This document shows positions 6,928 to 15,621 of a stretch of 64,000 bases of DNA, one piece after another. Location of the stretch: contig NZ_JAFBBV010000001.1 in assembly GCF_016907365.1 (NCBI RefSeq), forward strand, positions 3,472,001 to 3,536,000, read 5' to 3'. This DNA is from Oerskovia paurometabola. GTDB taxonomy: Bacteria; Actinomycetota; Actinomycetes; Actinomycetales; Cellulomonadaceae. A model generated the notes under the pieces. That model searched no databases. It was given only the letters and a program-made list of their open reading frames with translations, and was not told where the DNA came from. Every line of letters begins with the position of its first letter. Positions within the stretch are counted from its first letter, which is position 1. Position numbers and translations under genes: made by a program.

Positions 6928-8315
6928 GCGTCCTCGCCCGTGCTCGCCGCGCTGCCCGACGACGGCGCTCCCCCACGGCGCGTGGCCCTGCGCCCGGTGG
7001 TGCGCGCCGAGGCGGGCACCTTCTCGTCGTCGGCGAGGTCGTCCTCGGCACGCCGGACCATGACCGGCAGCACGGGCTTGCCGCGTATCACGAGGGTGTC
7101 GTCGGTGCCGAGGTCGGGGAACTTGTCGTGCCCGTTGAGGTACAGGACCACGGTGTTGATCAGGGCCGCGAGCGGCACCGCGAACAGGGCGCCGACGATC
7201 CCGGCGGCGAACCCTCCGGCCGCGACCACGAGCAGCACCGCGACGGGGTGCAGCGAGACCGCGTGCCCCATGAGGAACGGCTGGAGCGCGTGGCTCTCGA
7301 TCTGCTGGACCGCGAGCACGATGCCCAGCATGATGAGCGCCGCGACCCACCCGTTCGCGACGAGCACGACGAGCACCGCGACCGCGCCCGTGACGACGGC
7401 ACCCACGATCGGGATGAACGAGCCCACGAACACCAGGATGCCCAGGGGCAGCGCGAGCGACGGCACGAAGAACGCCGCACCGACACCGATACCGACCGCG
7501 TCGACGAGCGCCACGAGGATCTGGGTGCGCGTGTAGGCGGACAGCGTGACGATGCCGCGACGCCCCGCCTGGTGGATCGCGTCACGCGAACGCGCCGGGA
7601 ACAGGCCCACGCACCAGGACCAGATCGTCCGGCCGTCGAGCAGGAAGAAGAACGTGCAGAACAGCGCGATCACGGCGCCCGCGGCCACGTGGCCCACGGT
7701 CGTCGCCGCGCCCAGCGCCCCGGACACGATGCTGTCCTGGCTCGAGCTGATGAACTTCTCGAGCTCCTTGAGGTAGCCGTCGACCTGCTCCACGCCGATC
7801 CCGAACGGCCCCGCCTGCAGCCAGTCCATGAACTCGTTGAAGCCGTCGATCGCCTGCTCCCGCAGCTCCGAGATCCCGCTCACGATCGTGCTGCCCGCGA
7901 CCGTGACGAGGCCGCCGACGACCAGGAGGAGCCCGAGCAGCGCCGAGATCGACGACAGCCCGCGCGAGAACCGCAGGTGCTTCTCCAGGAACCGACGCAC
8001 CGGCGTGAGCAGGACCGTGAGCAGCAGCGCGATCGCGACCGGAACGACGATGACCTTGAACAGCCCCGTGACGTACAGGCTCGCCGTGACGAGCGCCCCG
8101 ATCAGGAGCAGGCGCCACGACCAGGCCGCTGCGGTCTGGATCGACGGCGGCACCGCAGCGGCACCGTGCGGCGTGCCATCACGCAGGCCTGCGCCGACCG
8201 CGGCCTTCCCGGCCCCGGCGGTGGCGACCGCTCCTGCCGAGGTGGGCGACGTCGTCGGGCGCGGGGCGTCGGCAGGTACGCCCGCGGCGCGGCCCTTGCG
8301 CGCAGCCGCGCTCAC
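6924..8315 (-). CDS. AI-2E family transporter (PerM/YdiK-like permease)
   Basis: A 463-residue membrane protein. A disordered Ala/Thr/Pro-rich N terminus (about 1-65) precedes paired helices (about 68-105), a periplasmic helical region containing ISELREQAIDGFNEFMDWLQ, and the conserved C-terminal bundle with FVGSFIPIVGAVVTG and QQIESHALQPFLMG, both hallmarks of the family. Members export diverse solutes; the AI-2 label comes from E. coli TqsA and should not be taken as the substrate. The GTG at 8315 overlaps the metB stop and its own stop overlaps the ilvA start. Confidence 0.88.
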   Translation of the reverse strand: MSAAARKGRAAGVPADAPRPTTSPTSAGAVATAGAGKAAVGAGLRDGTPHGAAAVPPSIQTAAAWSWRLLLIGALVTASLYVTGLFKVIVVPVAIALLLTVLLTPVRRFLEKHLRFSRGLSSISALLGLLLVVGGLVTVAGSTIVSGISELREQAIDGFNEFMDWLQAGPFGIGVEQVDGYLKELEKFISSSQDSIVSGALGAATTVGHVAAGAVIALFCTFFFLLDGRTIWSWCVGLFPARSRDAIHQAGRRGIVTLSAYTRTQILVALVDAVGIGVGAAFFVPSLALPLGILVFVGSFIPIVGAVVTGAVAVLVVLVANGWVAALIMLGIVLAVQQIESHALQPFLMGHAVSLHPVAVLLVVAAGGFAAGIVGALFAVPLAALINTVVLYLNGHDKFPDLGTDDTLVIRGKPVLPVMVRRAEDDLADDEKVPASARTTGRRATRRGGAPSSGSAASTGEDA

Positions 8316-9544
8316 GCGAGAGCCCGCGTGAGGTCCGCGATCAGGTCCGCCGCGTCCTCGATGCCGACCGACAGCCGCACGAGGTCGTCAGGTACCTCGA
8401 GCGCCGAGCCCGCGACCGACGCGTGCGTCATGCGCCCCGGGTGCTCGATCAACGACTCGACCCCGCCGAGGGACTCCGCGAGGGTGAACACCTGGGTCCG
8501 GGCGCAGACCGCGAGCGCCTTCTCCTCGCTCCCCACGCGGAAGGACACCATGCCCCCGAAGCCGCGCATCTGCCGCGTGGCGAGCTCGTGGCCGGGGTGC
8601 GACGCGAGGCCGGGGTAGACGACCTCCGTCACCGCGGGGTGCGACGCGAGGAACTCCGCGACCGCGGCCGCGTTGGCAGAGTGCCGGTCCATGCGCACCG
8701 CGAGCGTCTTGAGACCGCGCAGCGTGAGCCACGCGTCGAACGGCCCGGCGACCGCGCCCGAGGAGTTCTGGTGGAACCCGACGGCGTCGGCCAGGCCCCG
8801 CGTCCCCGCAGGTGACACGAGGTCCCCCGGGAGCTCGGCGCCGTCGGCCACGACGAGCGCTCCCCCGACGACGTCGCTGTGCCCGCCGATGTACTTGGTC
8901 GTCGAGTGCACGACGACGTCGGCGCCCAGGCCGATCGGCTGCTGGAGGTAGGGCGTCGCGAACGTGTTGTCGACCACGAGCGTCGCGCCGTGCTCGTGCG
9001 CGACCTGCGCGAGGGCGGCGATGTCGCTCACGCCCAGCAGCGGGTTGGTGGGCGTCTCGACCCACAGGACCTTCGTGCGGCCGGGCTGGACCGCGGCCCG
9101 CACTGCGTCGAGGTCCGTCAGGTCCACGGCCGTGTGCTCGATGCCCCACGGACCGAAGACCCGTGCGACCAGGCGGTACGTGCCGCCGTACGCGTCGTCG
9201 GGCACCAGGACGTGGTCGCCCGGGCGCAGCGTCGCCCGCAGGAGCGTGTCCTCCGCCGCGAGGCCCGATGAGAACGCGAACCCGCGCGCCGGCTCGGCGC
9301 CCGCGGGCGTCTCGACGGCGCCGAGCGCCTCCTCGAGCGCGGTACGGGTGGGGTTCGCGGACCGGGAGTACTCGTACCCCCCGCGCAGACCGCCGACGCC
9401 GTCCTGCTTGTAGGTGGAGACCTGGTAGATCGGGGGCACGACGGCCCCCGTCGTCGCGTCCGGGTCCTGTCCCGCGTGGATGGCGCGGGTCGCGAAGCCG
9501 GTGCTCGACCAGTCAGGGTGGGAGGGAGTGCTCGCGCTGCTCAT
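8312..9544 (-). CDS. metB: Cystathionine gamma-synthase
   Basis: A 410-residue Cys/Met-metabolism PLP enzyme. The PLP lysine is Lys217 in HSTTKYIGGHSDVVGG. GYEYSRSANPTR (56-67), the EDTLLRATLRPGD region and the C-terminal SLGGVESLIEHPGRMTHA match the family. Forward transsulfuration joins an activated homoserine to cysteine. Cystathionine gamma-lyase is close in sequence and cannot be fully excluded; residues typical of each were not tested. It is the first gene of a three-gene overlapping operon and is transcribed divergently from msrA across 174 bp. Confidence 0.85.
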   Translation of the reverse strand: MSSASTPSHPDWSSTGFATRAIHAGQDPDATTGAVVPPIYQVSTYKQDGVGGLRGGYEYSRSANPTRTALEEALGAVETPAGAEPARGFAFSSGLAAEDTLLRATLRPGDHVLVPDDAYGGTYRLVARVFGPWGIEHTAVDLTDLDAVRAAVQPGRTKVLWVETPTNPLLGVSDIAALAQVAHEHGATLVVDNTFATPYLQQPIGLGADVVVHSTTKYIGGHSDVVGGALVVADGAELPGDLVSPAGTRGLADAVGFHQNSSGAVAGPFDAWLTLRGLKTLAVRMDRHSANAAAVAEFLASHPAVTEVVYPGLASHPGHELATRQMRGFGGMVSFRVGSEEKALAVCARTQVFTLAESLGGVESLIEHPGRMTHASVAGSALEVPDDLVRLSVGIEDAADLIADLTRALA

Positions 9545-9718
9545 CCTGTGAGCCTACGTGCCCACGGGCCGCGCGTTCCTGCGGAACACGACGGTTCTCG
9601 CAGAGCGGATGTGGACATTTCGCGCGGACCGTCGGGAGGGGACGGTTCCTGGGGCGCCCGGGGAACAGGCGACGACGGCGAGGTGTTGCCCAGGTGTCGG
9701 CTACAGGTGGAGGTAAAG

Positions 9719-10381
9719 ATGTTCGAGTCGTTGTTCGGGTCCTCGATGAAGACCCAGATGGTCGCGCCCGAGAAAGCGCTCGCCGGGCGGGACCAGCCCG
9801 TGCTCCCCACCGCCCGCCCGCACACCGTGCTCGGGACGTCGATCACCGGGCCCTGGCCCGAGGGGACCCGCGTGCTGTACCTCGCGATGGGCTGTTTCTG
9901 GGGGGCCGAGGAGATCTTCTGGCAGGTGCCGGGAGTGATCTCGACCGCCGTCGGCTACATGGGCGGCACCACCCCCAACCCCACGTACGAGGAGGTCTGC
10001 ACCGCGCGGACCGGGCACACCGAGACCGCGCTCGTCGCGTACGACCCGTCGGTCGTGAGCGAGGAGGAGCTGCTCAAGATCTTCTGGGAGCGCCACGACC
10101 CCACGCAGGGCTACCGGCAGGGCAACGACGTCGGCACCCAGTACCGCTCGGCGGTCTACTGGACGACGCCCGAGCAGGAGGCCGCGGTCCGCGAGACCGA
10201 GGAGCGGTACCAGAAGGTCCTGACCGCACGCGGGCTCGACCCCATCACCACCGAGGTCGCGCCGGCCGAGGGCCGCACGTTCTACTACGCCGAGGACTAC
10301 CACCAGCAGTACCTCGACAAGAACCCCAACGGGTACCGCTGCCACGCGACGACGGGCATCCCGTTCCCCGACGCGGCGTGA
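9719..10381 (+). CDS. msrA: Peptide methionine sulfoxide reductase MsrA
   Basis: A 220-residue enzyme that reduces methionine-S-sulfoxide in proteins. The active-site Cys59 lies in MGCFWGAEE, and the GYMGGTTPNPTYEEVCTARTGHTE and AEDYHQQYLDKNPNGYRCH blocks are canonical. The roughly 45-residue extension before the core (MFESLFGSSMKT...) is common in actinobacterial MsrA. ATG 9719 has a good ribosome site (GGTGGAGG). The gene is followed by a tandem repeat and a perfect palindrome. Confidence 0.95.
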   Translation: MFESLFGSSMKTQMVAPEKALAGRDQPVLPTARPHTVLGTSITGPWPEGTRVLYLAMGCFWGAEEIFWQVPGVISTAVGYMGGTTPNPTYEEVCTARTGHTETALVAYDPSVVSEEELLKIFWERHDPTQGYRQGNDVGTQYRSAVYWTTPEQEAAVRETEERYQKVLTARGLDPITTEVAPAEGRTFYYAEDYHQQYLDKNPNGYRCHATTGIPFPDAA

Positions 10382-10388
10382 CGCTGGC

Positions 10389-10493
10389 CTGAGCGGCCCC
10401 GCCAGGCTGAGCGGCCCCGCCAGGCTGAGCGGCCCCGCCAGGCTGAGCGGCCCCGCCAGGCTGAGCGGCCCCGCCAGGCTGAGCGGCCCCGCC
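10389..10493. repeat. Tandem 18-bp repeat, 5.8 units
   Basis: Five perfect copies of CTGAGCGGCCCCGCCAGG (10389-10478) and a 15-bp partial sixth copy (10479-10493) run straight into the palindrome that follows; the last GCC of the partial unit is the first GCC of GCCGAGAAGTGAGT. It lies 7 bp after the msrA stop. Perfect identity of the units suggests recent expansion by slippage. Confidence 0.95.
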
Positions 10494-10555
10494 GAGAAGT
10501 GAGTAGGTGCCCCTGATCCGGCCGGATCAGGGGCACCTACTCACTTCTCGGCGGG
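10488..10555. repeat. Perfect 68-bp palindrome, solo copy of the GCCGAGAAGTGAGT family
   Basis: Arms 10488-10521 and 10522-10555 are complementary over all 34 bp with no central spacer. The arm begins CCCGCCGAGAAGTGAGT. The same family occurs at 47965-48030 and 49018-49083. It lies between convergent msrA and chitinase genes and could terminate both. No endonuclease gene is next to this copy. Confidence 0.95.
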
Positions 10556-10604
10556 TCGGCGCTCCGCAGACGAGGCGCGAGGCCCCCGTCAGCGGGTCAG
10601 CGGG

Positions 10605-11564
10605 TCAGCACGTCAGGCCCGAGCCCGGCGCGACGCCCAGGATCGCCGTGATCTTCTGATAGCGGTCGACCCGGCTCTGGACCGACGCCGGGTTGCCGCC
10701 GTTGCACTCGAGCGCCCCGTTGAGCGAGTTGATCGTCTGGCCGAACCCTGCGCTACCGATCATCGCCTCGTGCGACGTCATGACGCCCGGACCGTTCTGC
10801 GTGTTCCAATACCAGAGGGCCGTCTGCCAGGCGATCGACGGGTCCTGCTCGACGAGCCACGGGTTGTTGAGCAGGTCGATGCCGAGCGCGTCACCGGCCG
10901 CCTTGTAGTTGAAGTTCCAGCTGAACATGATCGGACCACGGCCGTAGTAGGCCTTCTGCCCGGCCGGGCAGCCGAACGGCTGCGAGTAGTCGCACTTGAT
11001 CCAGTAGTTCGCCTCGTTGATCTCCTTGACGTACCGCAGGCCGACCGACTCGAAGTCGGCGTGCGTCAGGAACGCCGCCGCCTCCTGGGTCCGGGTCGTC
11101 TCGGTGCCCGTGTTGGCGAACCTCGGGTACGCCGCCAGGGCGTCGACGAGGCCCTGGTAGGTGTAGAACGCGTTGCGCTTCGGGAAGATCGCGTCGAACT
11201 CGGCCTCGCTGATCACGAAGTCGGACGTTCCCCCCTGACAGGCACCCTTGTCCGCCCAGACGGTCGTGGCGCCGGGGTTCTCGCGCTGCGTCCACCACTT
11301 CGCCGTGAAGTTGCGGCCGTGGTGGGAGACCGTGGCCCCGCCCTGGTACGAGCTGGTCTCGCTCCACGTCGCGGCGCACGGGTTCGCGGGCGCTGCGGTG
11401 GCGACCGTGAGCGGTGCTGCGGCGGGCAGCGCGACGGCGCTCGCCGGCACGGCGGCTGCGGTCGCGACGACCGCGCCCACGAGCCCGGCCGCGATCATCG
11501 CGGCTCCACGGCGCATGCCGGAGACAGTTCTCTTGCCAAACATGTGAGCCCCCATTTTGCTCAT
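10605..11564 (-). CDS. Secreted GH19 chitinase with N-terminal chitin-binding module
   Basis: About 319 residues. A basic start and hydrophobic core (MRRGAAMIAAGLVGAVVATAAAV) form a secretion signal with cleavage likely around residues 43-60. Residues 63-109 are a CBM5/12-like module (ATWSETSSYQGGATVSHHGRNFTAKWWTQ...GAC) and the rest is a family 19 chitinase catalytic domain with YYGRGPIMFSWNFNY near 207-220 and a probable catalytic Glu at 172 (HADFESVG). It hydrolyses chitin outside the cell. ATG 11564 is preceded by AAGGA; ATG 11543 is an alternative. It has its own promoter and a long convergent repeat region behind it. Confidence 0.9.
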   Translation of the reverse strand: MSKMGAHMFGKRTVSGMRRGAAMIAAGLVGAVVATAAAVPASAVALPAAAPLTVATAAPANPCAATWSETSSYQGGATVSHHGRNFTAKWWTQRENPGATTVWADKGACQGGTSDFVISEAEFDAIFPKRNAFYTYQGLVDALAAYPRFANTGTETTRTQEAAAFLTHADFESVGLRYVKEINEANYWIKCDYSQPFGCPAGQKAYYGRGPIMFSWNFNYKAAGDALGIDLLNNPWLVEQDPSIAWQTALWYWNTQNGPGVMTSHEAMIGSAGFGQTINSLNGALECNGGNPASVQSRVDRYQKITAILGVAPGSGLTC

Positions 11565-11604
11565 CGTTGAACAATCCTTGTGAACGGCTGGCGCCGCGGG
11601 TGAC

Positions 11605-11633
11605 AAAGTAGCGATGCGCACAAATGTCAGCAA
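11605..11633 (-). promoter_or_regulatory. Sigma-70-type promoter of the chitinase gene
   Basis: Read on the minus strand, TTGCTG (11633-11628) and TACTTT (11610-11605) are separated by exactly 17 bp, about 40 bp before the start codon. Confidence 0.6.
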
Positions 11634-11729
11634 CTCGAACAAACTGCCTGCTCGCGCAGTGCCCGTGCACGTCCGGGCACTCCGCGGCGACGCGGGTCCG
11701 CCGAGGGTGGCTCCGTCGGCAGGTGCCTG

Positions 11730-11746
11730 CGCCCCCTTCGGGGGTG
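11730..11746 (-). terminator. Candidate terminator of the PAP2 gene
   Basis: CGCCCCC and GGGGGTG pair around a 3-nt loop (one G-T wobble) just past the PAP2 stop codon. It is followed by a second small palindrome, GGGTGA-G-TCACCC. Confidence 0.45.
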
Positions 11747-11754
11747 AGTCACCC

Positions 11755-12528
11755 TCAGCGGTGGGCCAGGGCCCGCTCGTCCGCCCCTGCCCGCACCTCC
11801 GGCGCGAGCAGCAACCGGCCCAGGGCCTCGTTGCGGCACAGCACCGCCAGCCCTGCGGCAGCCGGCCCGCGCAGCGCCAGGACGAGCGCCACGACGACGC
11901 ACACCCCGACCGTCGCACCGGCGACGACGTCGTGCGGGAAGTGGACCCCCTGCACCAGACGCGCCGCCCCCGTGACGACCGCGAGGACCACGGGCGCGAC
12001 GACCATGACCCGGTGCGGCGGGAGGCGACGGGCATGCGGGAACCGGAGCGCCGTCGTCGTGCCGAGCGAGTCCCGCGGGCGGCCCGTGGCGAGCGCCGTG
12101 AGCACCACGGACGTCGCGAGCGCGAACGCGATGGTCGTGTGGTTGCTCGGGAACGACCAGTCCCCCGCGGCAGGACAGTGCGCGATCTCGATGAGGTCCC
12201 AGCACCCGCGGGGCTGCTGGACGATCGTCTTGGCGACCTCGGACGTCGCGTACGCGACCACGGCCCCGGCACCTCCGACGAGCGCCGTCGCGACCGCGAC
12301 GAGCCCCGCCCCGCGCGCCTGCCAGGCCGCGAGCAGCCACAGCAGCGCGAGCACGATCACGCCGGCCTCGGCGACCAGCTCGACCCCGGGAAGGTCCGCG
12401 GTCCGGGCCGTCACGGCGAGGTAGAGCTCGGTGCTGGGCCCGCGCAGGAGCAGCAGGGCCGGCACGACGACGGCGGCCGCGAGCAGCCAGAGCAGGGCCA
12501 GGAGCAGGGACGATCTGGGGGACTTCAC
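11755..12528 (-). CDS. PAP2 family phosphatase (membrane)
   Basis: About 257 residues with six predicted membrane segments. The acid-phosphatase signature is present: KTIVQQPRG (motif 1, with Gly in place of the usual Pro after Arg), PSNHTT (motif 2) and RLVQGVHFPHDVVAG (motif 3, Arg/His/Asp). Relatives dephosphorylate lipid phosphates such as undecaprenyl or phosphatidyl phosphates at the outer face. I chose GTG 12528 (VKSPRSS) directly before the first helix; ATG 12564 would add 12 residues. It is transcribed divergently from the CPBP gene. Confidence 0.82.
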   Translation of the reverse strand: MKSPRSSLLLALLWLLAAAVVVPALLLLRGPSTELYLAVTARTADLPGVELVAEAGVIVLALLWLLAAWQARGAGLVAVATALVGGAGAVVAYATSEVAKTIVQQPRGCWDLIEIAHCPAAGDWSFPSNHTTIAFALATSVVLTALATGRPRDSLGTTTALRFPHARRLPPHRVMVVAPVVLAVVTGAARLVQGVHFPHDVVAGATVGVCVVVALVLALRGPAAAGLAVLCRNEALGRLLLAPEVRAGADERALAHR

Positions 12529-12654
12529 CCCGGAATGGTACGGAGGTGAACGGCCGATGAACATCAGACCGCGGTCGGACCCCGACACCTCCCGGCGTCC
12601 CCCTCGCGGCCCACACCCCGCCTTCACGTCCGTCCCCGTGGCAGGGTGGGGCGC

Positions 12655-13503
12655 GTGACCGACGCCCGCACCGCCGCGACGCCCGACGCCCCCCGCGCGC
12701 CCGCCCGCACGACCACCCTGCGCCTGCTGGCCGCGGCGCTGGTGTGCGGTTCGGCGGTCCTGCTGTTCGCGGTGCACGTCCGACCGCTCGGGTACGTGCC
12801 GCTCGTCGGCGGTGTCCTGCTGGGGCTCCTGGTCGACCGGCGGCTCGGGCGCGACCTGCTGCTGATCGCGCTCGGCATGGGCATCATCAGCACCATCCCG
12901 CTCGCGGCGGACCTGAGCGACGCCGGGATCGCGCGCTTCGCCGTCGTGCTCTCGCTCGCGGTGCTGGTCCCGTGGGCCGTCTCGCGCTACGTCTATCGCG
13001 ACGACGCGATCCGGTTCCCGGTCCGCACGGGCAGGCGCTGGAACCGCACCCAGATCGTGTACCTGCTGGTCGTGCTCGTCGCGGGCTACCTGATCCTGCC
13101 CGCGTACTTCATCGGGTCCGGCTCGTACCAGAACTGGCCCGCGATCGAGACGCCGCAGGAGATCGCGCGACTGTTCGTAGGCGTCAATGCCGTGGGGATC
13201 TGGGACGAGCTGTTCTTCGTGTGCGTCGTGTTCGCGCTGCTGCGCCGCCACTTCGCGCTGTGGCCTGCGAACCTCCTGCAGGCCGCCGTGTTCGTGTCGT
13301 TCCTGTGGGAGCTGGGCTACCGCAGCTGGGGGCCGCTCCTGACGATCCCGTTCGCGCTGGTCCAGGGCTGGATCTTCGCGCGCACCAAGTCGCTCACGTA
13401 CGTGGTGTGCGTGCACCTGCTGTTCGACGCGATCGTGTTCGCGGTCCTGGTGCACGCGCACCATCCGGAGCTGTTCGACGTGTTCGTCACGGGCGGGCGC
13501 TGA
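12655..13503 (+). CDS. CPBP-like intramembrane metalloprotease family protein
   Basis: About 282 residues with eight or so hydrophobic segments. The C-terminal half resembles the CPBP/Abi (CAAX protease and bacteriocin-processing) domain: IWDELFFVCVVFALLRR, LQAAVFVSFLWELGYRSWG and VCVHLLFDAI, giving acidic, Glu and His candidates at three helices. The canonical first motif EExxxR is changed to DE, so activity is uncertain. The GTG start at 12655 follows a G-rich stretch; GTG 12646 is also possible. It is not obviously in an operon. Confidence 0.68.
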   Translation: MTDARTAATPDAPRAPARTTTLRLLAAALVCGSAVLLFAVHVRPLGYVPLVGGVLLGLLVDRRLGRDLLLIALGMGIISTIPLAADLSDAGIARFAVVLSLAVLVPWAVSRYVYRDDAIRFPVRTGRRWNRTQIVYLLVVLVAGYLILPAYFIGSGSYQNWPAIETPQEIARLFVGVNAVGIWDELFFVCVVFALLRRHFALWPANLLQAAVFVSFLWELGYRSWGPLLTIPFALVQGWIFARTKSLTYVVCVHLLFDAIVFAVLVHAHHPELFDVFVTGGR

Positions 13504-13534
13504 GGCGCCCGCCCGAGGTCATGCCCAGCGCGGG

Positions 13535-14170
13535 TCAGGGTGTCGCGTCCTGGTCGAGCGGCGGGACGTAGAACGCGGTGGTCGCGGCGGCGGCGGCCTC
13601 GGCCGCCGACGGGTCCGCGCCCGACGCCTCGTGCGCGCCGCGCCAGAGCTGGGCGCTGGCGGTCTGGAGCGCACGCATCTCGGGGCTCGTCTCGAGCGTG
13701 GCCGGGTCGCCCAGGTCGACGCCCGCGAGGTGCGCGGCGAGCCCGACGAGCGCGAGGTCCCAGCCGACGCCGACGGCCCCGGGGCCGAACTGGTCCCAGA
13801 ACTCGGGCGGCACGACCGCGACGTGCTCGAGCGTGAGCTCGGTGGCCCCGCCGTCGGCGGGCGCCAGGCGGAGCTCGACCGTGCTCCGGTCGTCCTCGCT
13901 CATGCCCCAGGTCACGAGGAACCGGTGCGGCGGTTCGCACTCGCGCACCTCGCCGCCCGCGTTGCCCTGGAGCTGGTAGCGCCCTCCGAGGCGCAGCTCG
14001 CCGGTCACGGGCAGGAACCAGCGGGCGATGCGCTCGGCGTCGGTGCACGCGTCCCAGACGTCCTCGACCGGGGCGTCGTAGGTGCGGCTCAGCAGCACGA
14101 CGCGGGCGTCGTCGCGCCCGCCGACGGTGCGGCGGGCCTTGTCGATCTCGGAGCTCAGGTCGAACGTCAT
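13535..14170 (-). CDS. SRPBCC (AHSA1-type START-like) domain protein
   Basis: A 211-residue cytoplasmic protein. The first 150 residues match the SRPBCC/AHSA1 fold: LSRTYDAPVEDVWDACTD, RIARWFLPVTGE, HRFLVTWGM and the final amphipathic helix with GVGWDLALVGLAAHL. Ligand and role are unknown. The ATG overlaps the stop of the upstream ArsR gene by four bases. This ArsR-SRPBCC pairing is very common in actinobacteria, and the regulator probably controls both. Confidence 0.85.
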   Translation of the reverse strand: MTFDLSSEIDKARRTVGGRDDARVVLLSRTYDAPVEDVWDACTDAERIARWFLPVTGELRLGGRYQLQGNAGGEVRECEPPHRFLVTWGMSEDDRSTVELRLAPADGGATELTLEHVAVVPPEFWDQFGPGAVGVGWDLALVGLAAHLAGVDLGDPATLETSPEMRALQTASAQLWRGAHEASGADPSAAEAAAAATTAFYVPPLDQDATP

Positions 14171-14589
14171 CTCGTGGCCTCCTTCGCGGGGACCGGTCGC
14201 GGGTCTGCGGCCGGGGCGGTGCGGGAAACGTCCGGGGACGAGGCGGCCCGACGGCGGGTGCGGCGCCCGCGGGCGAGCTCGGTGCCCAGCGCGTCGAGGC
14301 GCTGGTCCCAGAACCGCCGGAGGTCGTCGAGCCAGTCGTCGACCTCGTCGAGCGCGCCGGGGTCCAGGGCGTAGAGCCTGCGGGTGCCGGCTGCCTGGAC
14401 GGTCGCGAAGCCGTTCTCGCGCAGGACCTTCAGGTGCTGGGAGACTGCGGGCTGGCTGATCCCGAACTCGTCGCGGATCACGGCTGCGAGGTCTCCGGCG
14501 AACGTCTCGCCGCCGGACAGCAGCTCGAGGATCCGTCGCCGGACGGGGTCGCCGAGGACGTCGAACGCTTCCATCCGTCGATCTTTCAC
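14167..14589 (-). CDS. ArsR-family winged-helix repressor
   Basis: About 140 residues. Winged helix at about 5-90: FDVLGDPVRRRILELLSG, DEFGISQPAVSQHLKVLRENGF and the wing TRRLYAL. No cysteine metal site is visible, so a non-metal signal is likely, as in the subgroup paired with SRPBCC proteins. The GTG start at 14589 lies 7 nt after a -10-like TATAAG, suggesting a leaderless message; ATG 14574 is an alternative. A perfect AT palindrome just upstream is a good autoregulatory operator. The C-terminal tail is basic and disordered. Confidence 0.87.
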   Translation of the reverse strand: MKDRRMEAFDVLGDPVRRRILELLSGGETFAGDLAAVIRDEFGISQPAVSQHLKVLRENGFATVQAAGTRRLYALDPGALDEVDDWLDDLRRFWDQRLDALGTELARGRRTRRRAASSPDVSRTAPAADPRPVPAKEATR

Positions 14590-14595
14590 CTGCGG

Positions 14596-14605
14596 CTTAT
14601 ATAAG
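14596..14605 (-). promoter_or_regulatory. Palindromic operator at the ArsR promoter
   Basis: CTTATATAAG is a perfect 10-bp palindrome, overlaps the likely -10 element of the ArsR gene, and is very AT-rich for this genome. Its position fits autorepression. Confidence 0.5.
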
Positions 14606-14620
14606 TCAAGAGTGAAGGAA

Positions 14621-15562
14621 CTAGCGCCCCTTCTTGCGGCCCTTCATCGACTGCGACTTGCCGAGCCGCTTCGCGACGGACTTGCCCGACTTCTTGCCGC
14701 CCTTGGGTGCCTGCTTCGCGCCGCTGCGCGCCGCGCTCGCGGTCCTCGTCCCCTTCGTGGCCTGCCCGGCCTTCCCGCCGCTCGTGGCGCCCGACGGCGA
14801 ACGCCCGTCCGCCTTCCTGCTCGCCTCGGGCGCGGGAGGGGTGGGGCCCGCGACGCCGCGCGAGCTGTTGGCCGTGCGGCCGCGCACGATCCCGATGAAC
14901 TCCTCGACGAGGTCCGACTTCTCCTCGGTCACCCATCCGAGCGCGACGGGCGCCTCGGGTCCCCCGTCGAGGGTCCGGTACGTCAGGTCCTTGCGGTGGT
15001 GCAGGCGTGCGAGGGACTGCGGCACGACCAGCAGCCCGATCCCCGCCGCGACGAGCTCGATCGCGTCGGCCGTCGTCGCGGGGCGCTCCAGGGCAGGCTT
15101 GCCGGGCAGGACAGGGGCCGCCTCGTCGTCGGCAGCCGAGCCCGCGGCAGGGTCCGCCCAGCCCAGCACGTCGTCGAGCGGGTGCAGCACGACCTCGTCC
15201 GCGAGGTCCGCCACGGTGAGCGCTTCGTCACTCTCGAGGGCCGCGAACACGTGGTCGCGCGGGACCACGACGACCGGCACCTCGGTGTACATCGCGATGT
15301 GGCTCAGCCCCTCGCTGCGCACGGGGCGACGCAGGATCGCGACGTCCGCTCCGCCGTCGTGCAGGAGGGCCTCCACCTGCGAAGCCGGGACGGCGAGCGC
15401 CTCCAGGCGCACGTCGGGGACCCGGTCGATCCACGTCCGCACCCACTTCGAGGGCGTCACGCCCGGGACGTACGCGAGGCGGAACCCGGGGGTCTGCGCG
15501 TCGGTGACGTCCTCGGCCGGTCGGTCGGCGTCGTGCTCGGCGCTGCGCGCAGTCTCTTCCAC
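14621..15562 (-). CDS. LysR substrate-binding-domain protein lacking a DNA-binding domain
   Basis: A 313-residue protein. Residues about 25-225 look like a LysR-type co-inducer domain (FRLAYVPGV, VDVAILRRP-like, VVVVPRDHVFA, IELVAAGIGLLVVPQSLARLHH), but there is no N-terminal helix-turn-helix. The last 75 residues are strongly basic and low-complexity (Lys/Gly/Ser, ending KGRKKGR) and could bind nucleic acid. It is divergent from the DUF5997 gene, a pairing seen repeatedly in actinobacteria. Function is unknown; it could sense a ligand and act on a partner. Confidence 0.75.
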   Translation of the reverse strand: MEETARSAEHDADRPAEDVTDAQTPGFRLAYVPGVTPSKWVRTWIDRVPDVRLEALAVPASQVEALLHDGGADVAILRRPVRSEGLSHIAMYTEVPVVVVPRDHVFAALESDEALTVADLADEVVLHPLDDVLGWADPAAGSAADDEAAPVLPGKPALERPATTADAIELVAAGIGLLVVPQSLARLHHRKDLTYRTLDGGPEAPVALGWVTEEKSDLVEEFIGIVRGRTANSSRGVAGPTPPAPEASRKADGRSPSGATSGGKAGQATKGTRTASAARSGAKQAPKGGKKSGKSVAKRLGKSQSMKGRKKGR

Positions 15563-15621
15563 CCCACAACCCTAGCCGCCCCAGGACAAGGAAACGGGGC
15601 CGGGACCGATACCCTGGGACC

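Noticed and set aside
8312-9544. Cystathionine gamma-lyase instead of gamma-synthase
   Set aside because: Not excluded, only less favoured; the sequence most resembles actinobacterial MetB, and residues that separate the two were not tested.
10389-10493. Possible CRISPR array
   Set aside because: Units are 18 bp, directly abutting, with no spacers; no cas genes are present.
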